64,000 nucleotides of DNA from Yersinia intermedia (GCF_900635455.1 NZ_LR134116.1:1612001-1676000), one strand, 5' to 3'. Positions 47,053-56,889 are shown, counted from the stretch's first letter. The notes: generated by a model not told the origin, from the sequence alone. Numbers and translations are program-made.

Positions 47053-47521
47053 GCTGAGGTACCATTCCAATTTATGTCAGTGATGGGCAGATACTACGGA
47101 TTAAATACCACAGAAGATCGCATGGACTTCAATAAGTCCAGCGCGGCAGCAGCTAAATATCTGGCAGATCTACTCAAAGATTTTGATGATGATGTGAATA
47201 AGACTGTAGCTTCCTATAATTGGGGACAGAATAACGTCAAGACTATCTCCAGAAGATTATGCTGGGCTTACCCTGCCATTTATTCACAGTCTGGCACGTT
47301 AGCTGCCAACACCGCTGATATTAATGCGTTAACTCCAGCGTCTATCGCCTCCCAATAAGCTATGTTGGCGGTGCTGATTAGATTGTTAGCGCTATTGTTC
47401 AAGTTATGAGAGATAGCAAGGCAGAGGTAGAACTGACGATTATTGATAGTAGAACTGGAGAACGTCGAGTTATTACTGAGAATCAAAGTGGAAAGGTAAC
47501 AACTTCCATAAACTATCCATA
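47053..47521 (+). pseudogene. Remnant of a phage lytic-transglycosylase-like gene
   Basis: Plus-strand translation from 47053 gives AEVPFQFMSVMGRYYGLN, then AAAAKYLADLLKDFDDDVNK and VASYNWGQNNV, the C-terminal half of a lytic transglycosylase domain (compare PAQFM..YGL, AA.YL.DL, AYN.G.GNV). The active-site Glu region is missing upstream, and the frame ends at 47358. A second frame continues with IVQVMRDSKAEVELTIIDSR and TGERRVITENQSGKVTTSIN to a stop at 47521, resembling the C-terminal tail of such phage proteins. The gene is thus truncated at the 5' end and frameshifted near 47360. Confidence 0.65.
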
Positions 47522-47579
47522 ACCTGATAGTATGTGAAAAATAAAATTTTAGGGGATAGAAATAAGTACTTGGCAAACT

Positions 47580-47960
47580 TTGTTATTTTTCTTCTTTGTT
47601 TTTTTAGTGGCTTTATTTTATTCATTCAAAAAAGAACCATCCAGAAAGCGGACTGTAATGAGGTTTATTGCAATAGGGATTGCGGTCTGTGCAGGGATAA
47701 TATCCTTTATACTTTATAATAAAATGCAAGAGTTAAAAGGGTATCCCAGTGATGTAAATAACTTTTATGCGAAGAATGGAACGCTATGTTTTAGTTATCA
47801 AAACGTATCAAGAATGCTTAATGAGCAAAGGCAGCTAGAAATTTCTAGCTTCAGGATTGTTAATTCTAATTTAGTCATTATAGAAACTCCAAATAATGGC
47901 CGGTTCAAAATAACAAAGGGATCTGGTCAGGATGGTTTTTATATTAATCCACTTGAATGA
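47580..47960 (+). CDS. Hypothetical small membrane protein in prophage debris
   Basis: About 126 aa with two N-terminal hydrophobic segments (approximately 1-15 and 26-45) and a soluble C-terminal part (AKNGTLCFSYQNVSRMLNEQ and RFKITKGSGQDGFYINPLE). The frame is open from 47553 and the start is uncertain: TTG at 47580 or another non-ATG codon after AGGGGATAG. A terminator follows. Its position right after the transglycosylase remnant suggests a phage accessory gene; no family is recognised. Confidence 0.5.
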   Translation: MLFFFFVFLVALFYSFKKEPSRKRTVMRFIAIGIAVCAGIISFILYNKMQELKGYPSDVNNFYAKNGTLCFSYQNVSRMLNEQRQLEISSFRIVNSNLVIIETPNNGRFKITKGSGQDGFYINPLE

Positions 47961-47989
47961 AAACGTTATAAGTAATCGCTGAAGATACC

Positions 47990-48014
47990 GACCCGCCCTG
48001 TGCGGGTTTTTTCA
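47990..48014 (+). terminator. Rho-independent terminator
   Basis: ACCCGC, loop CCTGT, GCGGGT followed by TTTTT, 30 bases after the hypothetical membrane-protein gene. Confidence 0.85.
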
Positions 48015-48090
48015 CTTCTGGAGGGGATCATTGATCAGCAATGTACTTTCTGAGTTGTTGGGGACCGGTGGTGATAGTTGACGGTGGTCC

Positions 48091-48312
48091 GAGCATCAGG
48101 TACCGCAGCAGCGCATGCAGCAGAAGAAAACTCAATTATTGAATGATGCAACAGTGAAAATCACACTGTTACAAGATGCGGTCGATACGGGCATGGCAAC
48201 GGATGTAGAGAAAGAACAGCTTACGGTATGGAAAACTTATCGCGTCTTGCTGAGTCGTATTGATATATCAAAAGCGCCAAGCATTGAGTGGCCAGTTGCA
48301 CCTGACGCATAA
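48091..48312 (+). pseudogene. C-terminal fragment of a phage tail-fibre assembly (Tfa) gene
   Basis: From about 48109 the translation QRMQQKKTQLLNDATVKITL, LQDAVDTGMATDVEKEQLTV and WKTYRVLLSRIDISKAPSIE-WP is the C-terminal third of Tfa/tail-fibre-assembly chaperones (consensus LQDAVDLGMATDEE..L..WK.YRV.LNR.D.....WP). The N-terminal part is absent. It is followed by a degenerate copy of the CCGGGC hairpin repeat. Confidence 0.78.
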
Positions 48313-48345
48313 ATACAAAACCAAGCTTAATGGCCCGGCTATTCA
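48311..48345 (+). repeat. Direct repeat flanking the second adhesin gene, left copy
   Basis: ATAAATACAAAACC, AAG, CTTAATGGCCCGG, CTAT. The right copy at 49930-49963 reads ATAAAATACAAAACC, GGG, CTTAATGGCCCGG, TCTAT. About 30 of 33 positions agree. The two copies bracket a 1.6-kb segment that holds only the adhesin gene and its promoter region. Confidence 0.7.
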
Positions 48346-48499
48346 TTAGCACGACGAGTGAAAACGCCTTTAATTGTGCTACGTTGATTGTCAGAGTAGT
48401 TGACCTTTTTTTGCCTACACATTTCGCTTTGAACACTTCTTAATCTAAATCAAATTAGACTATCATGCTTTGTAATTGGCTTTATTTAGATTAAAAAGC

Positions 48500-48610
48500 A
48501 TTTAAATTAAAATCATCGATATAAAAAACTATATTTTTGGCTAAAAAAAGCTCAAATGTATTTTTTTTATAATATCGTTATCATTATGACCTTCTGATTT
48601 TTTAGTTAGC
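48500..48610 (+). promoter_or_regulatory. Fimbrial-type upstream region shared with 12540-12642
   Basis: AAATTAAAATCATCGATATAAAAA..CTAT..TTT..GCTAAA..GCTCAAAT in order matches the region upstream of the pilin gene at 13001 with about 70-75% identity by eye over roughly 100 bases. It suggests that a fimbrial promoter region was duplicated along with, or moved in front of, the adhesin gene. Confidence 0.65.
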
Positions 48611-48720
48611 ATGCCTATCTGGTTTACTTTTGTATATAACAGATTTTTATTATGGGGCGATTTAGCTAGCCGTCATTATTGATTTTTTTAAGTTTTTCCT
48701 GTGGAGCGAAAGAATATAGA

Positions 48721-49818
48721 ATGAATCGTCTAAAGCTACTTACTCTTATGATGATGTTAATAGGAAATTCTGCTTTAGCAGACACAATTACCATCGGTAA
48801 AGGTAGTGGTATTGTATGGGAGGGGATGCCGTTTAATGTGACCAATAATGATACTGTGTACACTCCTTCGTCTCCAGTTAATAATAACTCTATCTTTCCC
48901 ATAGCGTTTATTACAGGGTTGAATAATGCGTTCGAGTGTCAAGATAGTAGTGATCTTACGATGATTGCCGGGTATCGAGCTATCCGAATCGCACCTGGTG
49001 TTGGGCTAATCCCTAGAGCAACTATTAATGCCAGTTATGTGCTGGCTAATGGCACGCCAGAGATACTCACCGGTACGATTGGGTTACCAAACACGCAGGG
49101 AACCACATCGCCGAGTGGGAATTCAATCACCAGCCCTGACGGATATGCCTGGTGTTTAGCCCCTAGAATGACCAGTATAATCAACTTTTACAAAATCGGC
49201 ACTGCTATAAGGGCAACCGCGATAGGAACCTGGGTGATGGTGGCTGACGGTACACAAACCAGCCAAGACAATATTACATTACCTTTTTACTCATCTTTTT
49301 GGACACAAATGCCTACAGCTATTCTAAACCAACAGATTTTACCCAGTAATATTTCATTACGTATTTCGACCCTGAAGTGTACGGTCAGTACTCCTACCCA
49401 GATTAATTTTGGTGCTGTGGCTTTAAATCGTCAAAGCGGTGCCGAACTGGCTTCACAGACCAATTCCTTGATGGCCCAGTGTACGCAAGACAGCTCTGCG
49501 GGTATTGCTGCCAATATTAACGTGCAGTTCCGGGCACTCACCGGCCTGTATGAAAGTACGCCAAGCCGCCTGGCACTCAGTCAGGGAGGTGGCTATATTA
49601 CCGGTGAGATTAATAATGGTGTCACCGGCAGTGGTAGCTGTAATGCAACCACCGGGCTGCCCTTTGATAACACCCTGCTAAAAGTGGGTAACATCACCAG
49701 TACACAAGCAAGCCAGACCACCAGTAATCAGGTAACGTGGCGTTTATGCTCGGGGGGCATTTCGCTTCCGACCGGGTCGGTGGATGCAGCCGCAGAAATG
49801 TTGGTGACGTTTAACTGA
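48721..49818 (+). CDS. Second fimbrial tip adhesin, paralogue of the one at 16458
   Basis: 365-aa exported protein with a signal peptide ending NSALA/DTITIG. The mature start DTITIGKGSGIVWEGMPF is nearly identical to that of the first adhesin. The middle shares IAPGVG.IPRA and ANGT.E.LTGT.GLP, and the C-terminal pilin domain (LALSQGGGYITGEINNGVTG, VTWRLCSGG, AAEMLVTFN) is nearly the same; the receptor-binding part in between is more diverged. No pilin, usher or chaperone gene is next to it. It lies inside prophage debris, flanked by a direct repeat, and could supply an alternative tip to the fimbria at 13-17.6 kb. Confidence 0.82.
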   Translation: MNRLKLLTLMMMLIGNSALADTITIGKGSGIVWEGMPFNVTNNDTVYTPSSPVNNNSIFPIAFITGLNNAFECQDSSDLTMIAGYRAIRIAPGVGLIPRATINASYVLANGTPEILTGTIGLPNTQGTTSPSGNSITSPDGYAWCLAPRMTSIINFYKIGTAIRATAIGTWVMVADGTQTSQDNITLPFYSSFWTQMPTAILNQQILPSNISLRISTLKCTVSTPTQINFGAVALNRQSGAELASQTNSLMAQCTQDSSAGIAANINVQFRALTGLYESTPSRLALSQGGGYITGEINNGVTGSGSCNATTGLPFDNTLLKVGNITSTQASQTTSNQVTWRLCSGGISLPTGSVDAAAEMLVTFN

Positions 49819-49929
49819 GTGTAATATTGAAAGTCAGCTTACTTACTCAATATGAATAAATGCACTCAGTGAAGCGGCTGGTTTTATTAAGCTAACTCGG
49901 CCTGATACCTGATGTAATCCCCCAAAGTA

Positions 49930-49963
49930 TAAAATACAAAACCGGGCTTAATGGCCCGGTCTA
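49930..49963 (+). repeat. Direct repeat flanking the second adhesin gene, right copy, with hairpin
   Basis: Contains the intact hairpin CCGGGC TTAATG GCCCGG (49942-49959) after ATAAAATACAAAA. See the left copy at 48311. Confidence 0.7.
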
Positions 49964-50049
49964 TCAGCTATATTCCTAGTCTCTTTCATGTCGGGGTTTT
50001 TCCCTTGGGTTTCCCCTGAGTTTCCCTACCACTAATCCCACAAACAAAA

Positions 50050-50077
50050 AAACCAACCCTAACGGATTGGTTTTCTT
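50050..50077 (-). terminator. Terminator of tRNA-Pro
   Basis: On the minus strand AACCAATCC and GGTTGGTT pair imperfectly and are followed by a run of T (TTTTTTTG). It starts ten bases past the tRNA end. Confidence 0.75.
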
Positions 50078-50086
50078 AAGGTATTT

Positions 50087-50163
50087 TGGTCGGCATGAGA
50101 GGATTTGAACCTCCGACCCCCGACACCCCATGACGGTGCGCTACCAAGCTGCGCTACATGCCG
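50087..50163 (-). tRNA. proL: tRNA-Pro (GGG)
   Basis: 77-nt cloverleaf on the minus strand: acceptor CGGCATG/CATGCCG with encoded CCA, D-arm GCGCAGCTTGGTAGCGC, anticodon loop CATGGGGTG giving GGG, and T-arm GGAGGTTCAAATCCTC. It matches E. coli proL, which also lies beside yejM. Prophage debris begins on its 3' side, the classical side for integration, but I found no repeated tRNA end marking an att site. Confidence 0.96.
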
Positions 50164-50259
50164 ATGCTATGGCACTTATACTACATTTTACCGTTATTAA
50201 TGCAAGGCTTGGCAAAACGTTCGCTTGTTTTTTGAGCGTGCTAACATCTGTTTTTTGAG

Positions 50260-52053
50260 CTAGTTCGCAATAAACCGTTTTATATCCGTCAACACCTGCA
50301 GCAGTAATGGGAGTTGAGGCTTTTCATGTTTGATTTCATTGCCTTGCTCATCATAGGTGCGGTATTCACCGTTATTATCTAATACAATAGTCTGCGTTGG
50401 CGTAGTAATGACTAACATGCCATTGTCACCGGTCGCCACCCAGTTATTATTGCGCTGTGCGGCGAACAAATCTTCCCCTTGCGAATAATCCTCAGATGCA
50501 GTTTTGACGTGTAATAACCGTTGCATCAGTGTTGTCATGATATCTTCATGATTGGTCAGTTTATTCACGGCCTGCGCTGGCGTACCCGGCCAGTGAACCA
50601 CTAATGGCACTTGTAGTTGCTGGCGGTTAAAGCTGGTGCCTGCACCCCAGGTATCATTACCTCTGTCATTAAACTCAACACCATGGGCCGCAGTAATAAT
50701 AACTACGGTTTTATCGAGTTGGTCGCGCTGTTTAAGCGTCTCCAGGATGGCTGCAATCTGCTGATCCACATCTTTTGCACCTGCCTGATAATGGCGGATA
50801 AAATCAGTCGGTAACGCAACCTTCTGCCCGGCAACCTGGTCTTGTGCTTCAACGGCTCCATTGAGGTTAATGTATGAGAACCACGGAGCACTATTGTTGA
50901 GCGTGGACAACCATTGTTGCCACTGCGCCGTAGTTTCGCTATCCGGTTGTACAGCGGGGGCCGGTAATGTGAAATCAGCTAATAGCGCCTGACGATAGAG
51001 TGGCGACTCAAAACCATCGGATGAGAACAGACCAAACTGATAACCCTGCGCGCTTAATGCCGTAATAAAGGCCGAAGGTTCGCGTGCGGAGAGAATGCCG
51101 TCTAAATAAGTAGGCGAAATGCCATAAAACAGGCCAAATAAGCCCGTATCCTGACGGTTGCCTGAGCTGTAGTGGTTGTCAAACTGAATATTTGAACGAC
51201 CAAATTCTGCCAAGGCAGGCATATCTTTTTGCAAGCTGCTGGCACGGATGCCATCAACCACAATGAGTAACAGATTATAACCACTGCCTTTATCGCTGAA
51301 AGTAATCGGGTTGAGTGGATATTCAACCGCCAGTGCATCTGGGTTGCCTTGCTCCACCAGACGGCGTTGATATTCCTGCTGATCGAGCAAACCGTGTTTC
51401 TCAAGGAACTTACGTGCAGTCATCGGGTAAGATAGCGGCAGGTTTGCGCGTTGCATACTGATTGGGCGATAGAAATTGGCATCAGCCCAAATATAAATCA
51501 GATGAGAGGCAAAGAACGCAGAAATAAACACTGCCACCAATGGCTTAACAAAGCGTTGCCGGTTAAGGCTACGTAGCTTTTGCCAGGCCCAAGTGCCGAA
51601 AAGCATCTCGACCAGGAAAATGACTGGCACGGCAATAAACATTAATTGCCAATCACGCGCCAACTCGGTTTGGTCTGGGTTAACCACTAATTCCCATACC
51701 ACCGCATTAAGGTGTAAATGGAAACGGGTGAAAACTTCAGTATCAACCAACAGCAGGGTCAGGCCCGCAGTGGCAAAGGCGGCAGAAAGAAAACGGAGTA
51801 GTCGCTGCGACATCACCACAAAGGTGAGTGGGAATATCACCAACAAATAAGCAGCAAAAACGATAAAACTAAAGTGCCCGAGCCAACTGACGAGGGCATA
51901 GACACGGCCAACCAGCGATGAGGGCCAATCGGAGACAAACAGATAGCGGCTACCCAGCACCAGGCTGAAAATAATATTAAACAGGGCGAACCAGTGCCCC
52001 CAGCTAATCATCTGGGAGACTTTTTCACGATAGCGCTGACGATTTGTCACCAT
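50260..52053 (-). CDS. yejM: YejM (PbgA/LapC): inner-membrane LPS-homeostasis protein
   Basis: 597-aa essential inner-membrane protein that senses LPS/lipid A in the periplasmic leaflet and, with LapB, controls FtsH turnover of LpxC. Five transmembrane segments occupy about residues 15-190, followed by a sulfatase/alkaline-phosphatase-like periplasmic domain from about 245 (LLLIVVDGIRASSL near 258-271, HYSSGNRQDTGLFGLFYG near 298-315, and ITAAHGVEFNDRG near 455). Same length and position (next to proL and yejL) as in E. coli. The gene order yejL-yejM suggests co-transcription. Confidence 0.96.
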   Translation of the reverse strand: MVTNRQRYREKVSQMISWGHWFALFNIIFSLVLGSRYLFVSDWPSSLVGRVYALVSWLGHFSFIVFAAYLLVIFPLTFVVMSQRLLRFLSAAFATAGLTLLLVDTEVFTRFHLHLNAVVWELVVNPDQTELARDWQLMFIAVPVIFLVEMLFGTWAWQKLRSLNRQRFVKPLVAVFISAFFASHLIYIWADANFYRPISMQRANLPLSYPMTARKFLEKHGLLDQQEYQRRLVEQGNPDALAVEYPLNPITFSDKGSGYNLLLIVVDGIRASSLQKDMPALAEFGRSNIQFDNHYSSGNRQDTGLFGLFYGISPTYLDGILSAREPSAFITALSAQGYQFGLFSSDGFESPLYRQALLADFTLPAPAVQPDSETTAQWQQWLSTLNNSAPWFSYINLNGAVEAQDQVAGQKVALPTDFIRHYQAGAKDVDQQIAAILETLKQRDQLDKTVVIITAAHGVEFNDRGNDTWGAGTSFNRQQLQVPLVVHWPGTPAQAVNKLTNHEDIMTTLMQRLLHVKTASEDYSQGEDLFAAQRNNNWVATGDNGMLVITTPTQTIVLDNNGEYRTYDEQGNEIKHEKPQLPLLLQVLTDIKRFIAN

Positions 52054-52080
52054 ATTGAGATTACAGTCTTGGCCGATAAA

Positions 52081-52308
52081 TTAATGAGATTTATCTTCAC
52101 TTATTGAAGCCTGAAGAGCTTCAGCGAAAGAACGTGCCAATACTTTACGTTGCGCTGGGGCCACGCTGGTATTGATCAAATTTGTTACCATATTCCCCAA
52201 CACCATCAAAGAAAGATCGGTTGGAGTGCGGTTTTTTTCCATTACGCTGACTAATTCAGACAGCAGTTTTTCGACTTGTTCGTCGCTATAACGGGATGAT
52301 TGTGCCAT
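52081..52308 (-). CDS. yejL: YejL (DUF1414) small conserved protein
   Basis: 75-aa conserved enterobacterial protein ([19 protein letters not shown] at the start). The start at 52308 corresponds to the E. coli protein; an open frame continues upstream by 11 codons without support. It lies 27 bases upstream of yejM in the same direction and is divergent from yejK. Function unknown. Confidence 0.93.
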   Translation of the reverse strand: MAQSSRYSDEQVEKLLSELVSVMEKNRTPTDLSLMVLGNMVTNLINTSVAPAQRKVLARSFAEALQASISEDKSH

Positions 52309-52485
52309 AAAAAGTGTGCTCAATACCTGACAAAGTCCCACATCTTACCGTATAGAGACGCGCTTTTCCGCTATTTTATAGCATTAAGAATCATTAGCCA
52401 TTAATTGAGGGGCACGAATGCTTTTGAGTTGCAGCTCTTTGGCATCAGTGATTGAATACGCCCCTAGCCAAAAGGAGTATTTATC

Positions 52486-53490
52486 ATGAGTCTGGATATT
52501 GACCAGATAGCCTTACATCAGCTTATCAAGCGTGATGAACAAACGCTTGATGTGGTGTTGCGCGATTCTCTGTTACCTGCCAATGCTGTAGTTGAAGAAA
52601 TGATGGCCGAGCTGCATCGTGTCTACAGCGCCAAAAGTAAAGCTTACGGGCTATTTAATGAGCAGAGCGAGCTGGCCGAAGCGCTGAAACGAAGCCGTAA
52701 GGGTGATGAAGACTTCCTCAGCTTTAGCCGTGCTGCCACCGGGCGGTTACGTGATGAGTTAGCCAAATATCCGTTTGCCGAAGGCGGTGTGGTGCTGTTT
52801 TGCCAATACCGTTATCTGGCCGTGGAGTATTTGCTTATCTCGGTGCTGAGCAGTTGCCATAGTATGCGAGTGAATGAGCAGCTTGATCTCAGTACCACCC
52901 ATTATCTCGATATTAACCGTGCTGATATTGTTGCCCGTATCGATTTAACCGAATGGGAAAATAACCCAGAATCCACTCGTTACCTCACGTTCTTGAAAGG
53001 GCGGGTAGGGCGCAAAGTGTCCGATTTCTTTATGGATTTCTTGTCTGCGGCTGAGGGACTGGATACCAAAGCACAAAACCGGGGCTTATTACAGGCGGTT
53101 GATGATTACTGTGCGGATGCTGAACTTGGCAAAAATGAGCGTCAGGCATACCGTCAACAGGTTTATAGCTATTGTAATGAGCAGTTGCAAGCAGGTGAAG
53201 AGATTGCGCTGCAGGCGCTTTCTCAAGAGCTGCCAAAGCTGGGTGAAAAAGATTTCCAGCAATTCTCGGCTGAACAGGGCTATGCACTGGAAGAGAGTTT
53301 CCCGGCAGATCGCGGTACTTTGCGCCAGTTGACCAAATTTGCTGGCAGTGGTGGTGGGCTGAGTATCAATTTTGATGCATTGCTGCTGGGTGAGCGTATT
53401 TTCTGGGACGCGGCGACAGACACGCTGACCATCAAAGGCACACCACCTAATCTGCGAGATCAGTTACAGCGGAATTCAGGCAAAAAGTAG
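52486..53490 (+). CDS. yejK: Nucleoid-associated protein YejK (NdpA)
   Basis: 334-aa 37-kDa nucleoid-associated protein, same length as E. coli YejK, reported to interact with topoisomerases. Begins [20 protein letters not shown] with AAAGGAG upstream of the ATG. The family's [14 protein letters not shown] and [20 protein letters not shown] are present. Divergent from yejL; ends at a bidirectional terminator shared with rplY. Confidence 0.96.
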   Translation: MSLDIDQIALHQLIKRDEQTLDVVLRDSLLPANAVVEEMMAELHRVYSAKSKAYGLFNEQSELAEALKRSRKGDEDFLSFSRAATGRLRDELAKYPFAEGGVVLFCQYRYLAVEYLLISVLSSCHSMRVNEQLDLSTTHYLDINRADIVARIDLTEWENNPESTRYLTFLKGRVGRKVSDFFMDFLSAAEGLDTKAQNRGLLQAVDDYCADAELGKNERQAYRQQVYSYCNEQLQAGEEIALQALSQELPKLGEKDFQQFSAEQGYALEESFPADRGTLRQLTKFAGSGGGLSINFDALLLGERIFWDAATDTLTIKGTPPNLRDQLQRNSGKK

Positions 53491-53515
53491 CGGTTACCCT
53501 GTGACGCTAGCCAAT

Positions 53516-53542
53516 AAAAAACGCCGCATAAGCGGCGTTTTT
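53516..53542. terminator. Bidirectional terminator between yejK and rplY
   Basis: AAAAAACGCCGC, loop ATAA, GCGGCGTTTTTT: a symmetric stem with A and T tails that can stop transcription from both convergent genes. Confidence 0.93.
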
Positions 53543-53576
53543 TATTTCGGCGTCCCGAATATCGAAAGCGACGCGA

Positions 53577-53861
53577 TTAAACGCGAACGAAGTCGATATG
53601 AGTCAGTTTTGGCTTGAAAGCGTGACGCTGAACAGCCTGTACTTTAACTTTGGTTTCTTTACCGTCAACAACCAGAGTCAGTACGGAATCATAAAAGCCC
53701 GGTTTCAATTCAAGGTTCTTGGTGGTGTCATGGTCAAGAGCAATAGAGATAGCTGCTTCAGAACCACCGTAAATGATTGCCGGAAATTTATTTGCTGCAC
53801 GCAGGCGGCGGCTCGCACCCTTACCCTGGTCGTTACGTACTTCTACATTGATAGTGGTCAT
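53577..53861 (-). CDS. rplY: 50S ribosomal protein L25
   Basis: 94-aa short-form L25 that binds 5S r[23 protein letters not shown] at the N-terminus and [12 protein letters not shown] at the end match the enterobacterial protein. It is monocistronic, convergent with yejK. AAGAGAA precedes the ATG. Confidence 0.97.
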   Translation of the reverse strand: MTTINVEVRNDQGKGASRRLRAANKFPAIIYGGSEAAISIALDHDTTKNLELKPGFYDSVLTLVVDGKETKVKVQAVQRHAFKPKLTHIDFVRV

Positions 53862-54022
53862 TTTGTTTTCTCTTAAAGAAAATTTACCCTGCTACAGGCG
53901 ACCCAGCAACAGGTTCGATACTCGGCTTTGATTGGGTAAACCCAGAGCAAAGCGGGCGGCATTCTAGCGAAATATCAGCCAGACAGCAAATAAAACTGCG
54001 AAAATCTCAGGCTAAATGCGGC

Positions 54023-55780
54023 TTAGGCAAGGGAGTCAGCCCGCCGGAAACGCCCCTGATAATCAAATATCTTCTCTCTAATTTGCCACCATTGCCCACG
54101 GCGGCGGGCAACGACAAAATCGGGATAACGTAACAGGGCTTGTTGCGCGATGATATCGGCCGCGGTTTGCCATTTCAGTGCCACACCGGGTGCCCGTTGG
54201 TGTGGGCGCAGGAAAATTTGTTCAAATGCCATACGCTGCGCGGCGGTGGTTAAGCGAAAACGTTCGCTGGTATCAGTGCCGTCTTCGTCGTAGTAGGTGA
54301 TTTTCAGCCACTCGCCTTTGGCGTCATGACCCATCTCCAGACTCATCCCGCCACAACGCAGCACCAGAGCGTCTTTTAATTTTAAGGCGGCTTTTAGCAT
54401 ATCATCGGGATCGACCAGAACTTCCTGGCACTGGTGACAGCGGCGGGCAGCAATGTCATTTTCCGCCCCACAATGCGGGCAGGACTTAAAGCGAAAACGA
54501 TAATCACATTGCGCCCGCGTGCCTTGTTCGTCTTCAAACCAACCCTGACAGCGGCGACCATAGTGTTCAATGATGTCACCTGACTCGGTGCATTTTCCCC
54601 AGAAGATATTGGCGAAGCCGCAATCCGGGCAAAATACCTGAACCGGCTGACTGCCACTATGTGGCTTGCTGGTACCCACTTCAGGGGTAAAAAGGTCATG
54701 GGGATTGCCAGCGTAGTCCAGAATCAGGCAATCTTCTTTACCCGGTGATAAGCGCAAGCCACGGCCAACTATCTGTTGATACAGGCTGACTGATTCAGTC
54801 GGGCGAAGAATGGCAATCAGATCAACATGGGGGGCATCAAAGCCGGTTGTTAACACCGCCACATTAACCAGATAACGCAGTTGTTGCTGCTTAAAGGCGG
54901 TGATTAACGCATCGCGCTCATTTGGTGGCGTATTGGCACTCACCAGTGCAGCCTCGCCTTTAGGCAGTAAACCATACACCTCTTTGGCGTGTTCAACTGT
55001 CGCGGCAAAAATCATTACCCCGCGACGTTGAGCGGCATATTCAATTATCTGATTAACAATATGCGGAGTAATTCGTTGCTGCTGTTTAAGTTCACGGTCT
55101 AAATCTGCCTCTCGGAACATGCCGTCACTGTTGCTGGTCAGGCGACTGAAATCATACTGCACCACGGGCATATCCAACCGCTCTGGGGGGACCAGAAAAC
55201 CGTGCTTGATCATGTAGCGCAAGGGTAATTCATAAATACAATCGCGGAACAGGGACTTTTCATCACCACGGATAATACCGTGATAATGGAATTGATAAAT
55301 CCAGCCTTTTCCCAACCGGTAAGGTGTGGCGGTCAGCCCCAGTAAGCGCAGCCGGGGGTTGGTTGCGCGCAAATGCTGGATAATTTGCTGATACTGGCTG
55401 TCATCGTCATCACTGATACGATGGCATTCATCAATAATTAGCAGCGAAAAGGCACTATCAAACAGGGGCAGGTTCCGTGCTACCGACTGCACACTGCCAA
55501 ACACCACTTTCCCTGCGCTTTGGCGCTGTTGCAAGCCAGCGGCGAAAATATCTGCCTCTAAGCCGTAGGCGCAATATTTGGCATGATTCTGTGCCACCAG
55601 CTCTTTGACATGTGCCAGTACCAAAACGCGCCCACGGGCCAGTTTCGCCAATTCGGCGATCACCAGGCTTTTGCCCGCCCCCGTCGGTAGAACAATCAGG
55701 GCGGGTTCACTGTGGCGGCGAAAATGGGCAAGGGTGGCATCCACCGCCTCTTGCTGATAGGGGCGTAGTGTAAATGCCAT
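54023..55780 (-). CDS. radD: RadD (YejH) DNA-repair superfamily 2 helicase-like ATPase
   Basis: 585-aa SF2 ATPase, same length range as E. coli RadD, which acts with RecA in recombination and repair. Walker A is PTGAGKS (32-38) and the Walker B box is DECH (117-120); motif VI is [13 protein letters not shown] near 340. A C-terminal zinc region (about 385-460) has CPDCG, CPHCG and CHQCQ cysteine pairs. Convergent with nothing; divergent from rsuA with a 400-base gap. Confidence 0.94.
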   Translation of the reverse strand: MAFTLRPYQQEAVDATLAHFRRHSEPALIVLPTGAGKSLVIAELAKLARGRVLVLAHVKELVAQNHAKYCAYGLEADIFAAGLQQRQSAGKVVFGSVQSVARNLPLFDSAFSLLIIDECHRISDDDDSQYQQIIQHLRATNPRLRLLGLTATPYRLGKGWIYQFHYHGIIRGDEKSLFRDCIYELPLRYMIKHGFLVPPERLDMPVVQYDFSRLTSNSDGMFREADLDRELKQQQRITPHIVNQIIEYAAQRRGVMIFAATVEHAKEVYGLLPKGEAALVSANTPPNERDALITAFKQQQLRYLVNVAVLTTGFDAPHVDLIAILRPTESVSLYQQIVGRGLRLSPGKEDCLILDYAGNPHDLFTPEVGTSKPHSGSQPVQVFCPDCGFANIFWGKCTESGDIIEHYGRRCQGWFEDEQGTRAQCDYRFRFKSCPHCGAENDIAARRCHQCQEVLVDPDDMLKAALKLKDALVLRCGGMSLEMGHDAKGEWLKITYYDEDGTDTSERFRLTTAAQRMAFEQIFLRPHQRAPGVALKWQTAADIIAQQALLRYPDFVVARRRGQWWQIREKIFDYQGRFRRADSLA

Positions 55781-56181
55781 TAGCGCGCCTGCCCGATGGT
55801 TTTCAACCCATGCTCCTGCAACACTTTCCTGCGCGTATGCGTGACATTTCTCTCTCTTATTATAATTAAACGCTTTCTAATATTATGCCTGTCTGAGGCG
55901 GTTGGCGCGAGGCCCCAAGTTATCCTTGGTGGGGTATCGTGATAGATTGCGCCATCTAAGGGGATAAGCCGTTTCTCAATAACGGCTTTTTACGTAACTG
56001 TTTCTAGGATGATATGGCAACCGCCGCTATACTGATGGGTCTGGTAGGCAGCAAATGATTTTCTCCCAACTGCTTCATTCATTTCACACCGTATTATGCG
56101 CATCCTGCTGTCGTTGGCAGGTGTGATTGCGGGTATCGTGCCCATCAACGGCACGACAATACAACAGGCAAAGTAGATTCA
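55781..56181. other. Divergent region radD / rsuA holding a plus-strand terminator
   Basis: About 400 bases. It contains a stem-loop CCAAG..CTTGG (55915-55929) and a complete rho-independent terminator pointing right at 55966-55992, but no coding sequence in front of it. The last 20 bases lead into rsuA. Confidence 0.5.
55966..55992 (+). terminator. Plus-strand terminator without an upstream gene
   Basis: AAGCCGTT pairs with AACGGCTT (8 bp, seven-base loop) and runs into TTTTT. radD reads away from it and rsuA starts 190 bases later, so it should end a small non-coding transcript starting near 55870-55890, just after a TATAAT-like hexamer at 55861-55866. Confidence 0.6.
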
Positions 56182-56889
56182 ATGCGATTGGACAAGTTTT
56201 TATCTCAGCAATTAGGTGTCAGCCGGGCGTTGGTAGCGCGCGAGCTGCGGGCAAAACGGGTCACTATTGATGGCGAGGTGGTCAAAAGTGGTGCGATTAA
56301 GCTGACACCGGAACAAGACGTGAGATTTGATGGCAACCCATTACAACAAACTGTTGGCCCACGTTATTTTATGCTGAACAAACCGCAGGGTTATGTGTGT
56401 TCAACAGAAGACCCAGACCACCCGACCGTGCTGTATTTCCTCGATGAACCCGTGGCATACAAACTCCATGCTGCCGGGCGGTTGGATATCGATACCACCG
56501 GATTGGTGCTAATGACTGACGATGGCCAGTGGTCGCATCGGATCACCTCACCACGCCATCATTGCGAAAAAACCTATCTGGTAACACTGGAACATCCGCT
56601 GGCTGATGACACTGCACAACAGTTTACGGAGGGCGTGCAGTTGCATAATGAAAAATCGCTGACCAAACCGGCTCAACTTGAGGTCATAGAGCCTCAATTG
56701 GTGCGTTTAACCCTCAGTGAAGGGCGTTATCATCAGGTGAAACGGATGTTCGCGGCGGTGGGGAATCGGGTTGTAGAACTGCACCGTGAGCGAATTGGCG
56801 ACATCAAACTTGATGACGATTTAGCGCCAGGCGAGTACCGCCCGTTGACCGCAGAAGAGATTGCCAGTGTCGGCGCACCTCATCTGTAA
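56182..56889 (+). CDS. rsuA: 16S rRNA pseudouridine(516) synthase RsuA
   Basis: 235-aa pseudouridine synthase. The S4 RNA-binding domain is at 1-55 ([20 protein letters not shown]) and the catalytic Asp102 is in [10 protein letters not shown]. Also present are [14 protein letters not shown] and [11 protein letters not shown]. Length and gene neighbours (radD divergent, bcr downstream) are as in E. coli. Confidence 0.96.
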   Translation: MRLDKFLSQQLGVSRALVARELRAKRVTIDGEVVKSGAIKLTPEQDVRFDGNPLQQTVGPRYFMLNKPQGYVCSTEDPDHPTVLYFLDEPVAYKLHAAGRLDIDTTGLVLMTDDGQWSHRITSPRHHCEKTYLVTLEHPLADDTAQQFTEGVQLHNEKSLTKPAQLEVIEPQLVRLTLSEGRYHQVKRMFAAVGNRVVELHRERIGDIKLDDDLAPGEYRPLTAEEIASVGAPHL

